The notes: a model not told the origin generated them from the sequence alone. A stretch of DNA of 54,782 bases from Streptomyces sp. SID14478 (GCF_010548525.1 NZ_JAAGMG010000101.1:1-54782); one strand, 5' to 3'. Positions 1 through 9,108 are shown, counted from the first letter of the stretch. Translations and numbers: made by a program.

Positions 1-252
1 CGCGGAGGCGGGCGACGAGGCGACGCGCTGCGCGGGCACGCGCTCGGCGCCCCCGGCCGGCTGCTCGGCCTCCGGGGCCGGGGCACGTCGGGGCACCGAG
101 AAGGCCACGAACAGACCGAGGATGAGCGCCGACACGGCGATGACGCCGACACCGGGTCCCGAACTCGTCTGCGACAGCAGCAGCATGGCGATGGTGGAGA
201 AGACGACGGTGGCCGAACCGTAGGCGAGCTGTGCGACAGTCGGGCGAGGCAT
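1..252 (-). CDS. Small membrane protein, C-terminus outside window
   Basis: The minus-strand frame opens with ATG at 252 (MPRPTVAQLAYGS...) and stays open to base 1, so only 84 residues are visible. Residues about 10-30 and 36-54 are hydrophobic and probably form two membrane helices. They are followed by a Pro/Ala/Glu-rich stretch that would be cytoplasmic or extracellular. A GAGGAC stretch about 10 bases upstream could be the ribosome binding site. I do not recognise the family. The gene is divergent from the M6 protease gene, so the two share the upstream region. Confidence 0.6.
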   Translation of the reverse strand, partial: MPRPTVAQLAYGSATVVFSTIAMLLLSQTSSGPGVGVIAVSALILGLFVAFSVPRRAPAPEAEQPAGGAERVPAQRVASSPASA

Positions 253-600
253 GGCGGTATCCGTCCTCGGGACATCGGGGGAGCGAGAGAGGGGCGACCG
301 GGATCGTGCACACCGTCGTTCCGACTCTATTCCGACGTGTGCCCGAGCGGAACGACCAGTAAGCATGACCTAACCCACAGTGCCGGTGCATGGGGGGCGC
401 ACGGAGTCACCGCGTCCATCAAGTGGACTGTTCGGCGCGCCCGTTGCGTATCTACGGGCATGTCCGGATTCCGGACCGCGGCGCCTGCATAGTGCAACGG
501 AAACGTCACAGTCAAGGACTGTTATTTCTCCTCTACCTCCGGTCAAATGGCGTCACTTGTGACACGTGGCGTGTCAGCCACGGAGGAGGGGACCACTCAA
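253..600. promoter_or_regulatory. Divergent intergenic region with inverted repeat before the M6 protease
   Basis: This 348-base gap separates the partial membrane gene from the protease gene. I see no convincing gene. At 560-576 lies a 7-3-7 inverted repeat (TGACACG TGG CGTGTCA), overlapped on its left by a second small one at 552-563 (GTCAC TT GTGAC). Both lie directly ahead of the GGAGGAGGGG ribosome binding site at 582-591. They could be an operator or an mRNA structure controlling access to that site; which one is inference. Confidence 0.4.
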
Positions 601-2994
601 GTGACCACGAAGAGACGGGCGTTGAGATGCGCCGCCGTGCTCGTGACCCTGGCCGCCACCGCGGCCACCGGGTCCATAGCGGCGACGACCGCCCAGGCCG
701 ACACTCCGGCCGCGACGAGCACGACCCCGGACGGGAAGACGTACGGGGGCAAGGGCCATGTCATGGACGGCCCGTTCAGCAAGCAGCAGGAGCAGCAGCG
801 CCAGACCGCGCTGCAGAACGTCCTGCAGGGCAAGTCGAAGGTCCAGGAGAAGAACGGCTCCAAGGTCGTCGACCTCGGCAAGGGCAAGTACGTCGAGCTG
901 GGCCGCGAGCGCACGGACAAGATCTTCACGATCCTGACCCAGTTCGGCGACAAGGTCGACAACACCACGCTGGTGGACCGCGCGGACGACAACACCCCGG
1001 AGCTGAAGCCCAAGTACGGCGGCACGCCGGGCCCGCTGCACAACCAGATCGCCGAGCCGGACCGCTCGAAGAACAACAGCACGGCCTGGCAGGCCGACTA
1101 CAACTCCCAGCACTACAAGGACCTCTACTTCGGTACGGGCAAGGGAGTCGACTCCCTCAAGACGTACTACGAGAAGACGTCCTCGGGCCGCTACTCCGTC
1201 GAGGGCGAGGTCTCCGACTGGGTGACGGTGCCCTGGAACGAGGCCCGTTACGGCTCCAACTACTGCGGCGCCGATAACTGCCCGAACGTCGAGGACCTGG
1301 TCCGTGACGGCGTCACCGCGTGGGTCGAGGCGCAGAAGGCGGCCGGCAAGACGGACGCCGACATCAAGGCCGACCTCGCGCAGTACGACCAGTGGGACCG
1401 CACGGACCACGACAACGACGGCAACTTCAACGAGCCCGACGGCTACATCGACCACTTCCAGATCGTCCACGCGGGCGAGGACGGGTCGGCCGGCGGCGGC
1501 GCGCAGGGCGGCGACTCCCTGTGGGCGCACCGCGGTTACGCCTACAGCCGCGACGACGGCGACACCGGCCCCGAGGGCTTCAAGGCGGGCGGCACCCCGG
1601 TCGGCGACACCGGCATCTGGGTCGGCGACTACACGATGCAGCCGGAGAACGGCGGCCTCGGCGTCTTCGCCCACGAGTACGCCCACGACCTGGGCCTGCC
1701 CGACCTGTACGACACCTCGTACGCCGGCGAGAACTCGGTCGGCTTCTGGTCGCTGATGTCGGCGGGCTCCTGGCTCGGCACCGGCAAGAACGAGATCGGC
1801 GACATGCCGGGCGACATGACCGCCTGGGACAAGCTGCAACTGGGCTGGCTCAACTACGACAAGGCCAAGGCGGCGACCAACTCGACGCACAAGCTGGGTG
1901 TTTCGGAGTACAACACCAAGCTGAAGCAGGCGCTCGTCGTCGAGCTGCCGAAGAAGAACGTCACCACGGACATCGTGAAGCCCACCGAGGGCTCCAAGCA
2001 GTGGTGGTCGGACTACGGCGACGACCTCGACAACACCCTCTCGCGGCCGGTCGACCTGACCGGAAAGGCGAAGGCGTCGCTGGAGCTCGACGGCTGGTGG
2101 AACATCGAGAAGGACTACGACTACCTGTACACGCAGGTCTCCACCGACGGCGGCGCGAGCTGGAAGTCGATCGACGGCACGGCCGACGGCCAGGCCATCA
2201 CCCGTGACGGCGGCGACAAGCCGGCCCTGACCGGCGACTCGACGAAGTTCCAGCACCTGGTCTTCCCGCTCGACGCGTACGCGGGCCAGAAGATCGACAT
2301 CCGGTTCCGCTACAAGACCGACGGCGGCGCCGGCGGCCTCGGCTTCACCGCGGACAACCTGTCCGTCCAGGCGGACGGCGCGGCCCTGTTCACGGACAAC
2401 GCCGAGGGCGACGACAACGGCTGGACCGCGCGCGGCTTCTCCCGCGTCGGCGCCTCCATCACCGGCGACTACCCGCAGTTCTACCTCGCGGAGAACCGCC
2501 AGTACGTGAGCTACGACAAGACCCTCAAGGTCGGCCCGTACAACTTCGGCTGGCGCGACGGCGGGGCCAAGAACGACTGGGTCGAGCACTACCAGTACCG
2601 TCCGGGCCTGATGATCTGGCAGTGGGACACCTCGCAGCGCAACAACAACGTCGGCCAGCACCCCGGCAAGGGTCTGATCCTGCCGGTCGACGCGCACGCG
2701 AAGCCGCTGAAGTGGTCCGACGGCACGCTGATCACGAACAAGATCACGCCGTACGACGCCGCCTTCGGCTGGTACCCGGTGCCCGGCATGAAGCTCCACA
2801 AGCTGGGCGTCGAGACGAAGGTTCCGGCGCAGCTCGGCAACCCGGTCTTCGACGACCACAAGGGCACGTACTGGTACGCGCAGAACCCGACCGGAAGCGT
2901 CCAGACAACTGACACCAACACCCGCATCACGGTCGTGGGCCAGCCGCTCGACGGCTCCTCGATCACGGTGAAGGTCAGCCCCTCCAAGCGTTGA
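601..2994 (+). CDS. Secreted M6-family metalloprotease (immune inhibitor A-like)
   Basis: This 797-residue protein is a zinc metalloprotease of the peptidase M6 (immune inhibitor A) family, expected to be exported and to degrade extracellular protein. A basic N-terminus and hydrophobic core to about residue 34, ending ATTAQA, form a Sec signal peptide. The zinc site HEYAHDLGLPD has His358, Glu359 and His362. After the catalytic domain come beta-rich Asp/Gly segments with carbohydrate-binding or MAM-like character, as is usual in the family. The GTG at 601 was chosen because a strong GGAGGAGGGG lies at 582-591; an upstream frame to 547 lacks a site. It is monocistronic with a clear terminator after it. 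The family is well supported, the substrate unknown. Confidence 0.93.
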   Translation: MTTKRRALRCAAVLVTLAATAATGSIAATTAQADTPAATSTTPDGKTYGGKGHVMDGPFSKQQEQQRQTALQNVLQGKSKVQEKNGSKVVDLGKGKYVELGRERTDKIFTILTQFGDKVDNTTLVDRADDNTPELKPKYGGTPGPLHNQIAEPDRSKNNSTAWQADYNSQHYKDLYFGTGKGVDSLKTYYEKTSSGRYSVEGEVSDWVTVPWNEARYGSNYCGADNCPNVEDLVRDGVTAWVEAQKAAGKTDADIKADLAQYDQWDRTDHDNDGNFNEPDGYIDHFQIVHAGEDGSAGGGAQGGDSLWAHRGYAYSRDDGDTGPEGFKAGGTPVGDTGIWVGDYTMQPENGGLGVFAHEYAHDLGLPDLYDTSYAGENSVGFWSLMSAGSWLGTGKNEIGDMPGDMTAWDKLQLGWLNYDKAKAATNSTHKLGVSEYNTKLKQALVVELPKKNVTTDIVKPTEGSKQWWSDYGDDLDNTLSRPVDLTGKAKASLELDGWWNIEKDYDYLYTQVSTDGGASWKSIDGTADGQAITRDGGDKPALTGDSTKFQHLVFPLDAYAGQKIDIRFRYKTDGGAGGLGFTADNLSVQADGAALFTDNAEGDDNGWTARGFSRVGASITGDYPQFYLAENRQYVSYDKTLKVGPYNFGWRDGGAKNDWVEHYQYRPGLMIWQWDTSQRNNNVGQHPGKGLILPVDAHAKPLKWSDGTLITNKITPYDAAFGWYPVPGMKLHKLGVETKVPAQLGNPVFDDHKGTYWYAQNPTGSVQTTDTNTRITVVGQPLDGSSITVKVSPSKR

Positions 2995-3021
2995 TCTTGT
3001 AAACCTGCAGGTCAGAAACGT

Positions 3022-3062
3022 ATCGGCCGCGACCCTCTAGCGGGTCGCGGCCGATCGTGTTT
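3022..3062 (+). terminator. Rho-independent terminator of the M6 protease gene
   Basis: A perfect 14-base-pair stem (3022-3035 with 3042-3055) and a six-base loop sit 27 bases after the protease stop codon, followed by CGTGTTT. Confidence 0.85.
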
Positions 3063-3117
3063 GAGTGCGTCCTGTGAGTTCCTTATTGACACTACGTCTC
3101 ACGGGGGTGTGACAGTC

Positions 3118-3447
3118 ATGTCCGCAGGAGGGTTCTGCAAGCTGCCGGGCGGCAGCGTGGTGGTCGCTCTGACGCTGCCCGCGCCGGGTCCCGGCGAGGG
3201 TGCGGTCCGGGTGCTCGTCCACGCGGTGAACCGGGCCAGGGCCCTGACCCGCCTGCGCAATCTGGGCCTGCGCGCGGTCTACCTCCGCGGGAACTCGCAC
3301 CCGCCGACGCCGGACGAGATCACGGCGGTGCTGCACCATCCGGACGGCCTGGTGTGGCGGGCCGCACCGGACCTGACGGCGGGCGAGCTGTGGCACCCGA
3401 TACGCGCCCTGCTCAGACCCGGCACCGTCAGCCCCTCCGGCGTGTGA
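3118..3447 (+). CDS. Hypothetical protein, 109 aa
   Basis: The product (MSAGGFCKLPGGSVVVALTL...) has no signal peptide and no clear membrane segment. It is rich in Arg, Leu and Pro and ends near SPSGV. I do not recognise a domain. I chose ATG 3118 because GGGGGTG lies about 8 bases upstream; an in-frame GTG at 3109 is possible. A TTGAC-like element near 3086 may belong to its promoter. It lies between the protease terminator and the convergent pncA gene. Codon usage looks like that of the host genes, so I think it is real. Confidence 0.65.
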   Translation: MSAGGFCKLPGGSVVVALTLPAPGPGEGAVRVLVHAVNRARALTRLRNLGLRAVYLRGNSHPPTPDEITAVLHHPDGLVWRAAPDLTAGELWHPIRALLRPGTVSPSGV

Positions 3448-3464
3448 GGAGCGGGAACCGGGGC

Positions 3465-3496
3465 GAAGCCCGTGGCCTCAGGCCACGACGGGCTTC
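3465..3496. terminator. Hairpin between convergent genes, overlapping the pncA 3' end
   Basis: GAAGCCCGT pairs with ACGGGCTTC, and an inner GGCC pairs with GGCC, so the pncA stop codon (3478-3480) lies in or next to the loop. It begins 17 bases after the hypothetical gene ending at 3447 and could stop transcription from both sides. The last codons of pncA form one arm. Confidence 0.5.
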
Positions 3497-4068
3497 CCGG
3501 TGAGTTCCACTCCGGCCTCACGCAGCTCCTCCAGCGCCGTCTCCGTGGACGCGGCGGCGACCCCGGCGGTCAGGTCGAGAAGGACCTGCGTACGGAACCC
3601 GGCCCGGGCGGCGTCCAGCGCGGTGGCCCGCACGCAGTGATCCGTCGCGATCCCGACCACGTCGACCTCCGCGATCTCCCGGGCCCGCAGCCAGTCCGCC
3701 AGGGACACCCCGTTCTCGTCGGCCCCCTCGAACCCGCTGTACGCGGCCGCGTACGCCCCCTTGTCGAAGACGGCGTCGATCGCGCCGGAGGCGACGGCGG
3801 GCGCGAAGTTCGGGTGGAACCCGACGCCCTCCGTGCCCGCGACGCAGTGCGCGGGCCACGAGTGCGCGTAGTCGGGCGCGGCTGCGAAGTGCCCGCCGGG
3901 CTCGATGTGGCAGTCACGGGTGGCGACGACGTGCTGGTAGCAGCCACCGCCGGCCTGCCCGACGAGATCGGTGATCGCGGCAGCGACATCGGCACCTCCC
4001 GCCACCGCGAGGCTGCCGCCCTCACAGAAGTCGTTCTGTACGTCCACGACGATCAGGGCCCGGCGCAT
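3478..4068 (-). CDS. pncA: Nicotinamidase PncA
   Basis: This cytoplasmic isochorismatase-fold amidase converts nicotinamide to nicotinate and ammonia in NAD salvage. The 196 residues are close to the family length. The catalytic triad is visible as Asp9 (VVDVQNDF), Lys102 (FDKGAY) and Cys144 (TDHCVRATALDA). The metal ligands are Asp52, His54 and His60 in the RDCHIEPGGH segment. The start is ATG 4068 with GAAGGA about 9 bases upstream. It follows pncB on the same strand after 93 bases. The pair would carry nicotinamide to nicotinate mononucleotide, so shared transcription is likely. Confidence 0.95.
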   Translation of the reverse strand: MRRALIVVDVQNDFCEGGSLAVAGGADVAAAITDLVGQAGGGCYQHVVATRDCHIEPGGHFAAAPDYAHSWPAHCVAGTEGVGFHPNFAPAVASGAIDAVFDKGAYAAAYSGFEGADENGVSLADWLRAREIAEVDVVGIATDHCVRATALDAARAGFRTQVLLDLTAGVAAASTETALEELREAGVELTGKPVVA

Positions 4069-4161
4069 GGTCGATGTCCTTCTGCTTGGAGACTACGAGC
4101 GTAGAAGCTTCACGGGGGTTGCGGGAGAGGGCGACGGGCGCTGCCTGGAGCGGCCGGGGGC

Positions 4162-5541
4162 CTACACGTACTCGGTGGGGATGACCGCCTCGCCGCGCGA
4201 GAGCTGGGTCGCCGACAGCGGCAGTCCGTCGCGGGCCGCGATGTGCCGCTCGCGCACCGCGTCCAGCGGCTCGCGGGAGACCACCTCGCCGCCCTTGACC
4301 AGCTCGACGAGCAGCTGCCGGTCGGCGAGCGCCTCCGGCACGGCGCCGGTGCCCACGACCTCCGCCTCCGCGGCCCCGTCCCTGTCGAGCCGGCGCGCGG
4401 CCCACTTGCGGCCGCCGACGGACGTCTTGCCGCCCGCCGACTTCTTGGCGACCGCCACCAGCGGAGCCTTCGGGTCGGCGGACTCGGCGCGCGCGACGAG
4501 TTTGTAGACCATCGAGCAGGTCGGGTGCCCGGAGCCGGTCACCAGCTGCGTACCGACGCCGTACGCGTCCACGGGCGCGGCCGCGAGGGAGGCGATGGCG
4601 TACTCGTCGAGGTCGGAGGTGACCACGATCTTGGTGTCCCTGGCGCCGAGCTCGTCGAGCTGCTGACGCACCCGGTGGGCGACGAGCAGCAGGTCCCCGG
4701 AGTCGATGCGGACGGCGCCGAGCTCCGGCCCCGCGACCTCCACGGCCGTACGGACCGCTTCCTGCACGTCGTACGTGTCGACGAGCAGCGTCGTGCCCTC
4801 GCCGAGGGAGTCGACCTGGGCCCGGAAGGCGTCCCGCTCGCTGTCGTGCAGCAGCGTGAAGGCGTGCGCGGAGGTGCCCACGGTCGGGATGCCGTACCGG
4901 AAACCGGCCGCCAGGTCCGACGTCGTCGCGAAGCCGCCCACGTACGCGGCGCGCGAGGCGGCGACGGCGGCCAGCTCGTGCGTGCGGCGCGCGCCCATCT
5001 CGATCAGCGGCCGCTCGCCCGCGGCCGAGGCCATCCGGGACGCGGCGGCGGCGATCGCCGAGTCGTGGTTGAGGATGGAGAGGATCACGGTCTCCAGGAG
5101 CACGCACTCGGCGAAGGAGCCCTCGACGCGCAGGATCGGCGAGCCGGGGAAGTACACCTCGCCCTCGGGGTAGCCCCAGATGTCGCCGGAGAAGCGGTAG
5201 TCCGCGAGCCAGGCCAGCGTCGGCTCGTCGACGACGTCGCGCTCCCGCAGGAAGTCGAGCACGTCCGCGTCGAACCGGAAGTCCTCGACGGCGTCCAGGA
5301 CACGGCCGGTGCCCGCGACGACGCCGTAGCGGCGTCCCTCGGGTAGGCGCCGGGTGAAGACCTCGAAGACCGAGTGCCGGTCGGCCGTGCCGCCGTGCAG
5401 CGCGGCCTGCAGCATCGTCAGCTCGTAGTGATCGGTGAAGAGCGCTGTCGACGGGACGCCCACCCGTCGGCCACCACCACCCCTCTTCGGAAGCGTCGCG
5501 TGCTCTTCTTCTTCCGGCAGGCCCAGGTCAGCTGTGTTCAT
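4162..5541 (-). CDS. pncB: Nicotinate phosphoribosyltransferase PncB
   Basis: The 459-residue enzyme joins nicotinate and PRPP to give nicotinate mononucleotide, the second step of the Preiss-Handler NAD salvage route. Recognisable family segments are [14 protein letters not shown] near the N-terminus, the SNH-like [15 protein letters not shown] region, [14 protein letters not shown], and [16 protein letters not shown]. Length fits the short bacterial class. At the ATG (5541) there is no ribosome binding site. Instead TAGCAT ends six bases before the ATG on the minus strand, which suggests a leaderless transcript. The next gene on this strand is pncA, which supplies its substrate. clpS is divergent. 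Confidence 0.95.
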   Translation of the reverse strand: MNTADLGLPEEEEHATLPKRGGGGRRVGVPSTALFTDHYELTMLQAALHGGTADRHSVFEVFTRRLPEGRRYGVVAGTGRVLDAVEDFRFDADVLDFLRERDVVDEPTLAWLADYRFSGDIWGYPEGEVYFPGSPILRVEGSFAECVLLETVILSILNHDSAIAAAASRMASAAGERPLIEMGARRTHELAAVAASRAAYVGGFATTSDLAAGFRYGIPTVGTSAHAFTLLHDSERDAFRAQVDSLGEGTTLLVDTYDVQEAVRTAVEVAGPELGAVRIDSGDLLLVAHRVRQQLDELGARDTKIVVTSDLDEYAIASLAAAPVDAYGVGTQLVTGSGHPTCSMVYKLVARAESADPKAPLVAVAKKSAGGKTSVGGRKWAARRLDRDGAAEAEVVGTGAVPEALADRQLLVELVKGGEVVSREPLDAVRERHIAARDGLPLSATQLSRGEAVIPTEYV

Positions 5542-5658
5542 GGCTGGATGCTACCCCCAATTAGCGTCAAGGTGACGATTTCTGGGGTCCGTTTGTGCGA
5601 ACGGGCCCGGACGGGCGCGAGCGGCCCGTTTGTGCGCTTCCCGCCTCCGGGTGGCAGC

Positions 5659-5976
5659 ATGGGCCGTGTGACGGCTCCAGCACCCCTTGAGATCGAAAGC
5701 CCCGAGACGACCGAGGAAGCATTCGCGGTCCCGGAGCCGGACGTCCCCTGGATCACGCTCGTCCACAACGATCCGGTCAACTTGATGAGTTACGTGACGT
5801 ATGTCTTCCAGACCTACTTCGGGTACTCCAAGGACAAGGCCACCAAGCTGATGATGGACGTCCACCACAAGGGGCGCGCGGTGGTCTCCTCCGGCAGCCG
5901 CGAGGAGATGGAGCGGGACGTCCAGGCGATGCACGGCTACGGCCTGTGGGCCACGCTGCAACAGGACCGCAAATAA
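5659..5976 (+). CDS. clpS: ATP-dependent Clp protease adaptor ClpS
   Basis: ClpS binds the N-domain of the Clp ATPase and hands over N-degron substrates. The core is typical: [20 protein letters not shown], then [24 protein letters not shown], then [19 protein letters not shown]. The HND segment forms the N-end residue pocket in known ClpS proteins. The protein has 105 residues from ATG 5659 or 102 from GTG 5668; neither ribosome site is strong. The N-terminal extension is Glu/Pro-rich, as expected for a flexible tail. A DUF2017 gene follows after 22 bases, the usual actinobacterial pairing. Confidence 0.93.
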   Translation: MGRVTAPAPLEIESPETTEEAFAVPEPDVPWITLVHNDPVNLMSYVTYVFQTYFGYSKDKATKLMMDVHHKGRAVVSSGSREEMERDVQAMHGYGLWATLQQDRK

Positions 5977-5998
5977 CAGGGGAAGTAACGCCGTACTC

Positions 5999-6601
5999 AT
6001 GCCCGGACACTTCGAACCGATCCCCGGCGGCGGCGCGGCCGTCGCCCTCGACGACGTCGAGATCTCCATCATCCGCTCGCTCGCCGTCCAGCTCCTGGAG
6101 CTCATCGGGCCCGGGCCCGGCGGCGAGGTCTCCGACGACCCGCTCGCGGAACTCTTCGCGGAGGGGCCGAGCGAACCGCCCACCGACGCGGTGCTGCGGC
6201 GGCTGTTCCCCGACGCGTACGGCGGCCCCGGCGCCCCCGAGGGCGAGGCCGCGCAGGCCGAACGGGACGCCCACTCCTCGGAGTTCCGGCGCTTCACCGA
6301 GAACGACCTGCGGGCGGGCAAGCGCGACGACGCGCTCGTGGTGATCCGCACGCTGGACGCGCTCACCCCGGCCGGCGACCACGGCGCCGTGCTGAAGCTC
6401 GCCCAGGACGAGTCGGTGCAGTGGATGCGGGCCCTGAACGACCTGCGCCTGGCCATCGGCACCCGCCTAGACATCACCGACGAGGAGGACACCGACCTCC
6501 TGTACCGGCTGCCCGACGAGGATCCGCGCAAGCCGATGGTGATGGCGTACCTGTGGCTGGGCGGGCTGCAGGAGACGCTCGTCGAGACCCTGATGCCGTG
6601 A
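5999..6601 (+). CDS. DUF2017 family protein
   Basis: This 200-residue soluble protein has the DUF2017 pattern that follows clpS in many actinobacteria: a start with FEPIPGGGAAV, a helical middle with SSEFRRFTENDLR, and a C-terminal LTITDEED-like segment (RLDITDEEDTDLLYRL) ending WLGGLQETLVETL. No catalytic motif is visible. GGGGAAG lies about 13 bases before ATG 5999. It begins 22 bases after clpS and is probably co-transcribed, so a role linked to Clp proteolysis is an inference from context only. Confidence 0.85.
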   Translation: MPGHFEPIPGGGAAVALDDVEISIIRSLAVQLLELIGPGPGGEVSDDPLAELFAEGPSEPPTDAVLRRLFPDAYGGPGAPEGEAAQAERDAHSSEFRRFTENDLRAGKRDDALVVIRTLDALTPAGDHGAVLKLAQDESVQWMRALNDLRLAIGTRLDITDEEDTDLLYRLPDEDPRKPMVMAYLWLGGLQETLVETLMP

Positions 6602-6920
6602 CCGGGGTGTTCGCTCAGCGGACGCTCAATTCCGGATAACGATCCCGTCACCTCGGCGACCCCATTTGCCGAACGGGGGGAGGTTTGTCCGGTTCTCCTC
6701 GTGGCGTGCGCCACACGTGCCTCAGCCGTCCACCGCGGACGCCGTGATAAATCTTCACGACCACCCGACGGGCGCCACCCCTGTCCGCCGGGGGCGCCCT
6801 TATCGGCCGACCGCCGGTAGGCACACGCTCCATCCATCCCAGGGGCTCGACCCCCAAGGATCGTCACAGTCGATCCGAGCCGCGTACGGCACGGATCGGC
6901 ATGGAGAAAGGCGCACCATC
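6602..6920. other. Intergenic region upstream of the permease gene
   Basis: No gene is apparent in these 319 bases. A hairpin can form at 6770-6799 (GGGCG with CGCCC plus CCCC with GGGG), followed by TTATC. It could end clpS-DUF2017 transcription or be part of the permease leader. The permease ribosome site (GGAGAAAGG) is at 6903-6911. Confidence 0.4.
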
Positions 6921-8363
6921 ATGACCTCAGTGCAGGTCGACAAGCACAACGCCGGCAATGAGGCCGTGAGCGACGCCGGTGAGGACAGCGAGGGCTACAA
7001 GCGGGGCCTCGGCGCCCGGCAGATCCAGATGATCGCCATCGGCGGCGCCATCGGGACCGGCCTCTTCCTCGGCGCCGGCAAGGGCATCGCCAAGGCGGGC
7101 CCCAGTCTGATCCTCGCGTACGCCATCGCGGGCGTCGTCATCTTCTTCATCATGCGGGCGCTCGGCGAGCTCCTCATGTACCGCCCCGTCTCCGGCTCGT
7201 TCTCGGAGTACGCGCGCGAGTTCATCGGCCCCTTCGCGGGCTTCGTCACCGGCTGGACGTACTGGCTCTTCTGGGTCATCACGGGCATGACCGAGGTGAC
7301 GGCCGCGGCCACCTACATGACGTACTGGTGGGACATCCCGCAATGGGTGTCCGCCCTCGTCTTCACCCTCATCCTGTACGGCGTGAACCTGATCTCCGTG
7401 AAGCTCTTCGGTGAGCTGGAGTTCTGGTTCTCCATGGTCAAGGTCACCGCCATCGTCGGCATGATCCTGATCTGCGCCGGCATCCTCACCATGGGCTTCT
7501 CCGACGCCGGCGACACCGCCTCCGTCACGCACCTGTGGGACCTCGGCGGCTTCTTCGCCGGCGACAACGGCATCGGCTCGACGCTGATGACCCTGCAGAT
7601 GGTCATGTTCGCCTTCCTCGCGGTCGAGCTCGTCGGTGTCACGGCGGGCGAGGCCAAGGACGCCAAGACCGTCCTGCCGAAGGCCATCAACACCGTGCCG
7701 TGGCGCATCGCCGTCTTCTACGTCGGCGCCCTGATCATGATCCTCTCGGTCGTGCCCTGGACCAGCTTCCAGGAGGGCGTCAGCCCCTTCGTCAAGGCGT
7801 TCCAGGTGATGGGCCTCCAGGCCGGCGCGGGCATCGTCAACTTCGTCGTCCTGACGGCCGCGCTGTCCTCGTGCAACTCGGGCATGTACTCGACGGGCCG
7901 CATGCTGCGCGACCTCGCCCTCAACAAGCAGGGCCCGGGCTTCTTCACCAAGCTGACGAAGAACGGCCTGCCGCTGATCGGCACCTCGTTCTCCGCCGCA
8001 ATGATGCTGGTCGGCGTCTGGATCAACTACCAGTGGCCGGGCGAGGCGTTCAACTACGTCGTGTCCTTCGCCACCATCTCCGGCATGTGGGCCTGGATCA
8101 TCATCCTGATCTGCCAGATCCGCTACCGCCTCAAGTCCGACCGCGGTGAACTGCCCAAGTCCACGTTCCGCGCCCCGGGCGGCATCTGGGCGAGCATCTT
8201 CTCCCTGGCCTTCATCTTCATGGTCATCGTGCTGATGGGCATCGACAAGGACGCCCGCGTCTCCCTGTACGCCGCTCCCGTGTGGGGCGTGATCCTGGGT
8301 GTCGCGTACGCGGTGCTCAAGGCGCGCAACCCCGAGGGCGCCGCGTTCGCCAAGCGCAAGTAG
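6921..8363 (+). CDS. Amino acid permease (AAT/APC superfamily)
   Basis: The 480-residue protein is a proton-coupled amino acid importer of the inner membrane with about 12 hydrophobic helices. The family signature IQMIAIGGAIGTGLFLGAG begins near residue 35, followed by the helix-2 segment PSLILAYAIAGVVIFFIMRALGE-like region with the conserved RALGEL. This fits the AAT family that includes CycA, GabP, AnsP and AroP; substrate cannot be decided from sequence. The start at ATG 6921 is set by GGAGAAAGG at 6903-6911, since the longer frame to 6666 reads through non-coding sequence. It is monocistronic and ends in a long terminator. Confidence 0.92.
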   Translation: MTSVQVDKHNAGNEAVSDAGEDSEGYKRGLGARQIQMIAIGGAIGTGLFLGAGKGIAKAGPSLILAYAIAGVVIFFIMRALGELLMYRPVSGSFSEYAREFIGPFAGFVTGWTYWLFWVITGMTEVTAAATYMTYWWDIPQWVSALVFTLILYGVNLISVKLFGELEFWFSMVKVTAIVGMILICAGILTMGFSDAGDTASVTHLWDLGGFFAGDNGIGSTLMTLQMVMFAFLAVELVGVTAGEAKDAKTVLPKAINTVPWRIAVFYVGALIMILSVVPWTSFQEGVSPFVKAFQVMGLQAGAGIVNFVVLTAALSSCNSGMYSTGRMLRDLALNKQGPGFFTKLTKNGLPLIGTSFSAAMMLVGVWINYQWPGEAFNYVVSFATISGMWAWIIILICQIRYRLKSDRGELPKSTFRAPGGIWASIFSLAFIFMVIVLMGIDKDARVSLYAAPVWGVILGVAYAVLKARNPEGAAFAKRK

Positions 8364-8390
8364 AACGACCCCCGCACGGTCGTCTCACCC

Positions 8391-8433
8391 AGTGGGCCGC
8401 CACGTACCGCACTCCGGTACGTGGCGGCCCACT
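8391..8433. terminator. 19-base-pair terminator hairpin after the permease
   Basis: A perfect 19-bp stem (8391-8409 with 8415-8433) and a five-base loop lie 27 bases after the permease stop, before the mec promoter. It is followed by GCTTTCC. Confidence 0.85.
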
Positions 8434-8499
8434 GCTTTCCGCCCGCCCGGCGCCACCACCCCGAACGACCGCCTCGCGCGCCTGCTTATTCTTGGCGGC

Positions 8500-8916
8500 A
8501 TGCTGACGATTACCCGGGCCCTGTACGACCAGATCGTGGAGCACGCCCGCAAGGACCACCCCGACGAGGCGTGCGGCGTCGTCGCCGGCCCGGTCGGCGA
8601 GGGCCGCCCCGAGCGCTTCATCCCGATGCTCAACGCGGCCCGCTCGCCCACGTTCTACGAGTTCGACTCCGGCGACCTGCTCAAGCTGTACCGCGAGATG
8701 GACGACCGCGACGAGGAGCCGGTCATCGTCTACCACTCGCACACGGCGACCGAGGCGTACCCGTCCCGCACCGACATCACGTACGCCAACGAGCCGGGCG
8801 CCCACTACGTGCTCGTCTCCACGGCCGACACCGACGACGCGGGCCCGTTCCAGTTCCGTTCGTTCCGCATCGTGGACGGCGAGGTGACCGAGGAAGACGT
8901 CGAGGTGACGGCCTGA
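8500..8916 (+). CDS. mec: JAMM/Mov34 metalloprotease (Mec-type CysO-cysteine hydrolase)
   Basis: This 138-residue zinc peptidase has the JAMM motif: Glu23 (DEACGVV), His79 and His81 (YHSHT), and Asp92 (SRTD). In mycobacteria the equivalent gene lies beside cysO and cysM, and its product releases cysteine from the CysO-cysteine conjugate. The same gene set lies here. It may also trim CysO, whose C-terminus extends two residues past Gly-Gly. The ATG at 8500 has no ribosome site; TATTCT at 8487-8492 ends seven bases before it, so the mRNA is probably leaderless. A leader peptide and cysO-cysM follow. Confidence 0.9.
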   Translation: MLTITRALYDQIVEHARKDHPDEACGVVAGPVGEGRPERFIPMLNAARSPTFYEFDSGDLLKLYREMDDRDEEPVIVYHSHTATEAYPSRTDITYANEPGAHYVLVSTADTDDAGPFQFRSFRIVDGEVTEEDVEVTA

Positions 8917-9006
8917 TCCGGCTCCGGTCTCGTCCACCGGACGAATATCGACCGCATGGTGAGATAACATTCCGGGACCCGGGTCGGGAATCGATACGAT
9001 GAGCCC

Positions 9007-9108
9007 ATGGTTCCCCACGACGTGAGCGAAAAGACGCCGGGCATGCTGCTCGTGGCGCGGCTGCACGTCGACCTGTGCCGCCTCGCCAGCGCCATCTGTC
9101 CGCGCTGA
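9007..9108 (+). CDS. Putative cysteine-responsive leader peptide, 33 aa
   Basis: This short frame reads MVPHDVSEKTPGMLLVARLH and then VDLCRLASAICPR before TGA. The ARLHVDLCRLASAIC part matches the RxHxDxxRxxSxxC pattern of the actinobacterial 'putative leader peptide' family found before sulfur-metabolism genes. It contains two cysteines near its end. TACGAT at 8995-9000 ends six bases before the ATG, so the transcript probably starts at the start codon. It lies 106 bases before cysO, where G/C-rich pairing (GGCCCCGGG with CCCGCGGCC) is possible. Cysteine shortage stalling translation and so controlling cysO-cysM is inferred from other members. Confidence 0.8.
   Translation: MVPHDVSEKTPGMLLVARLHVDLCRLASAICPR

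Noticed and set aside
574..2859. 761-residue open frame on the strand opposite the M6 protease
   Set aside because: Arg/Val/Leu-rich shadow of a high-G+C gene with no family motif; the plus-strand protease has a signal peptide and zinc site.
6770..6799. Riboswitch upstream of the amino acid permease
   Set aside because: Only a simple hairpin is visible; no conserved aptamer sequence could be recognised.
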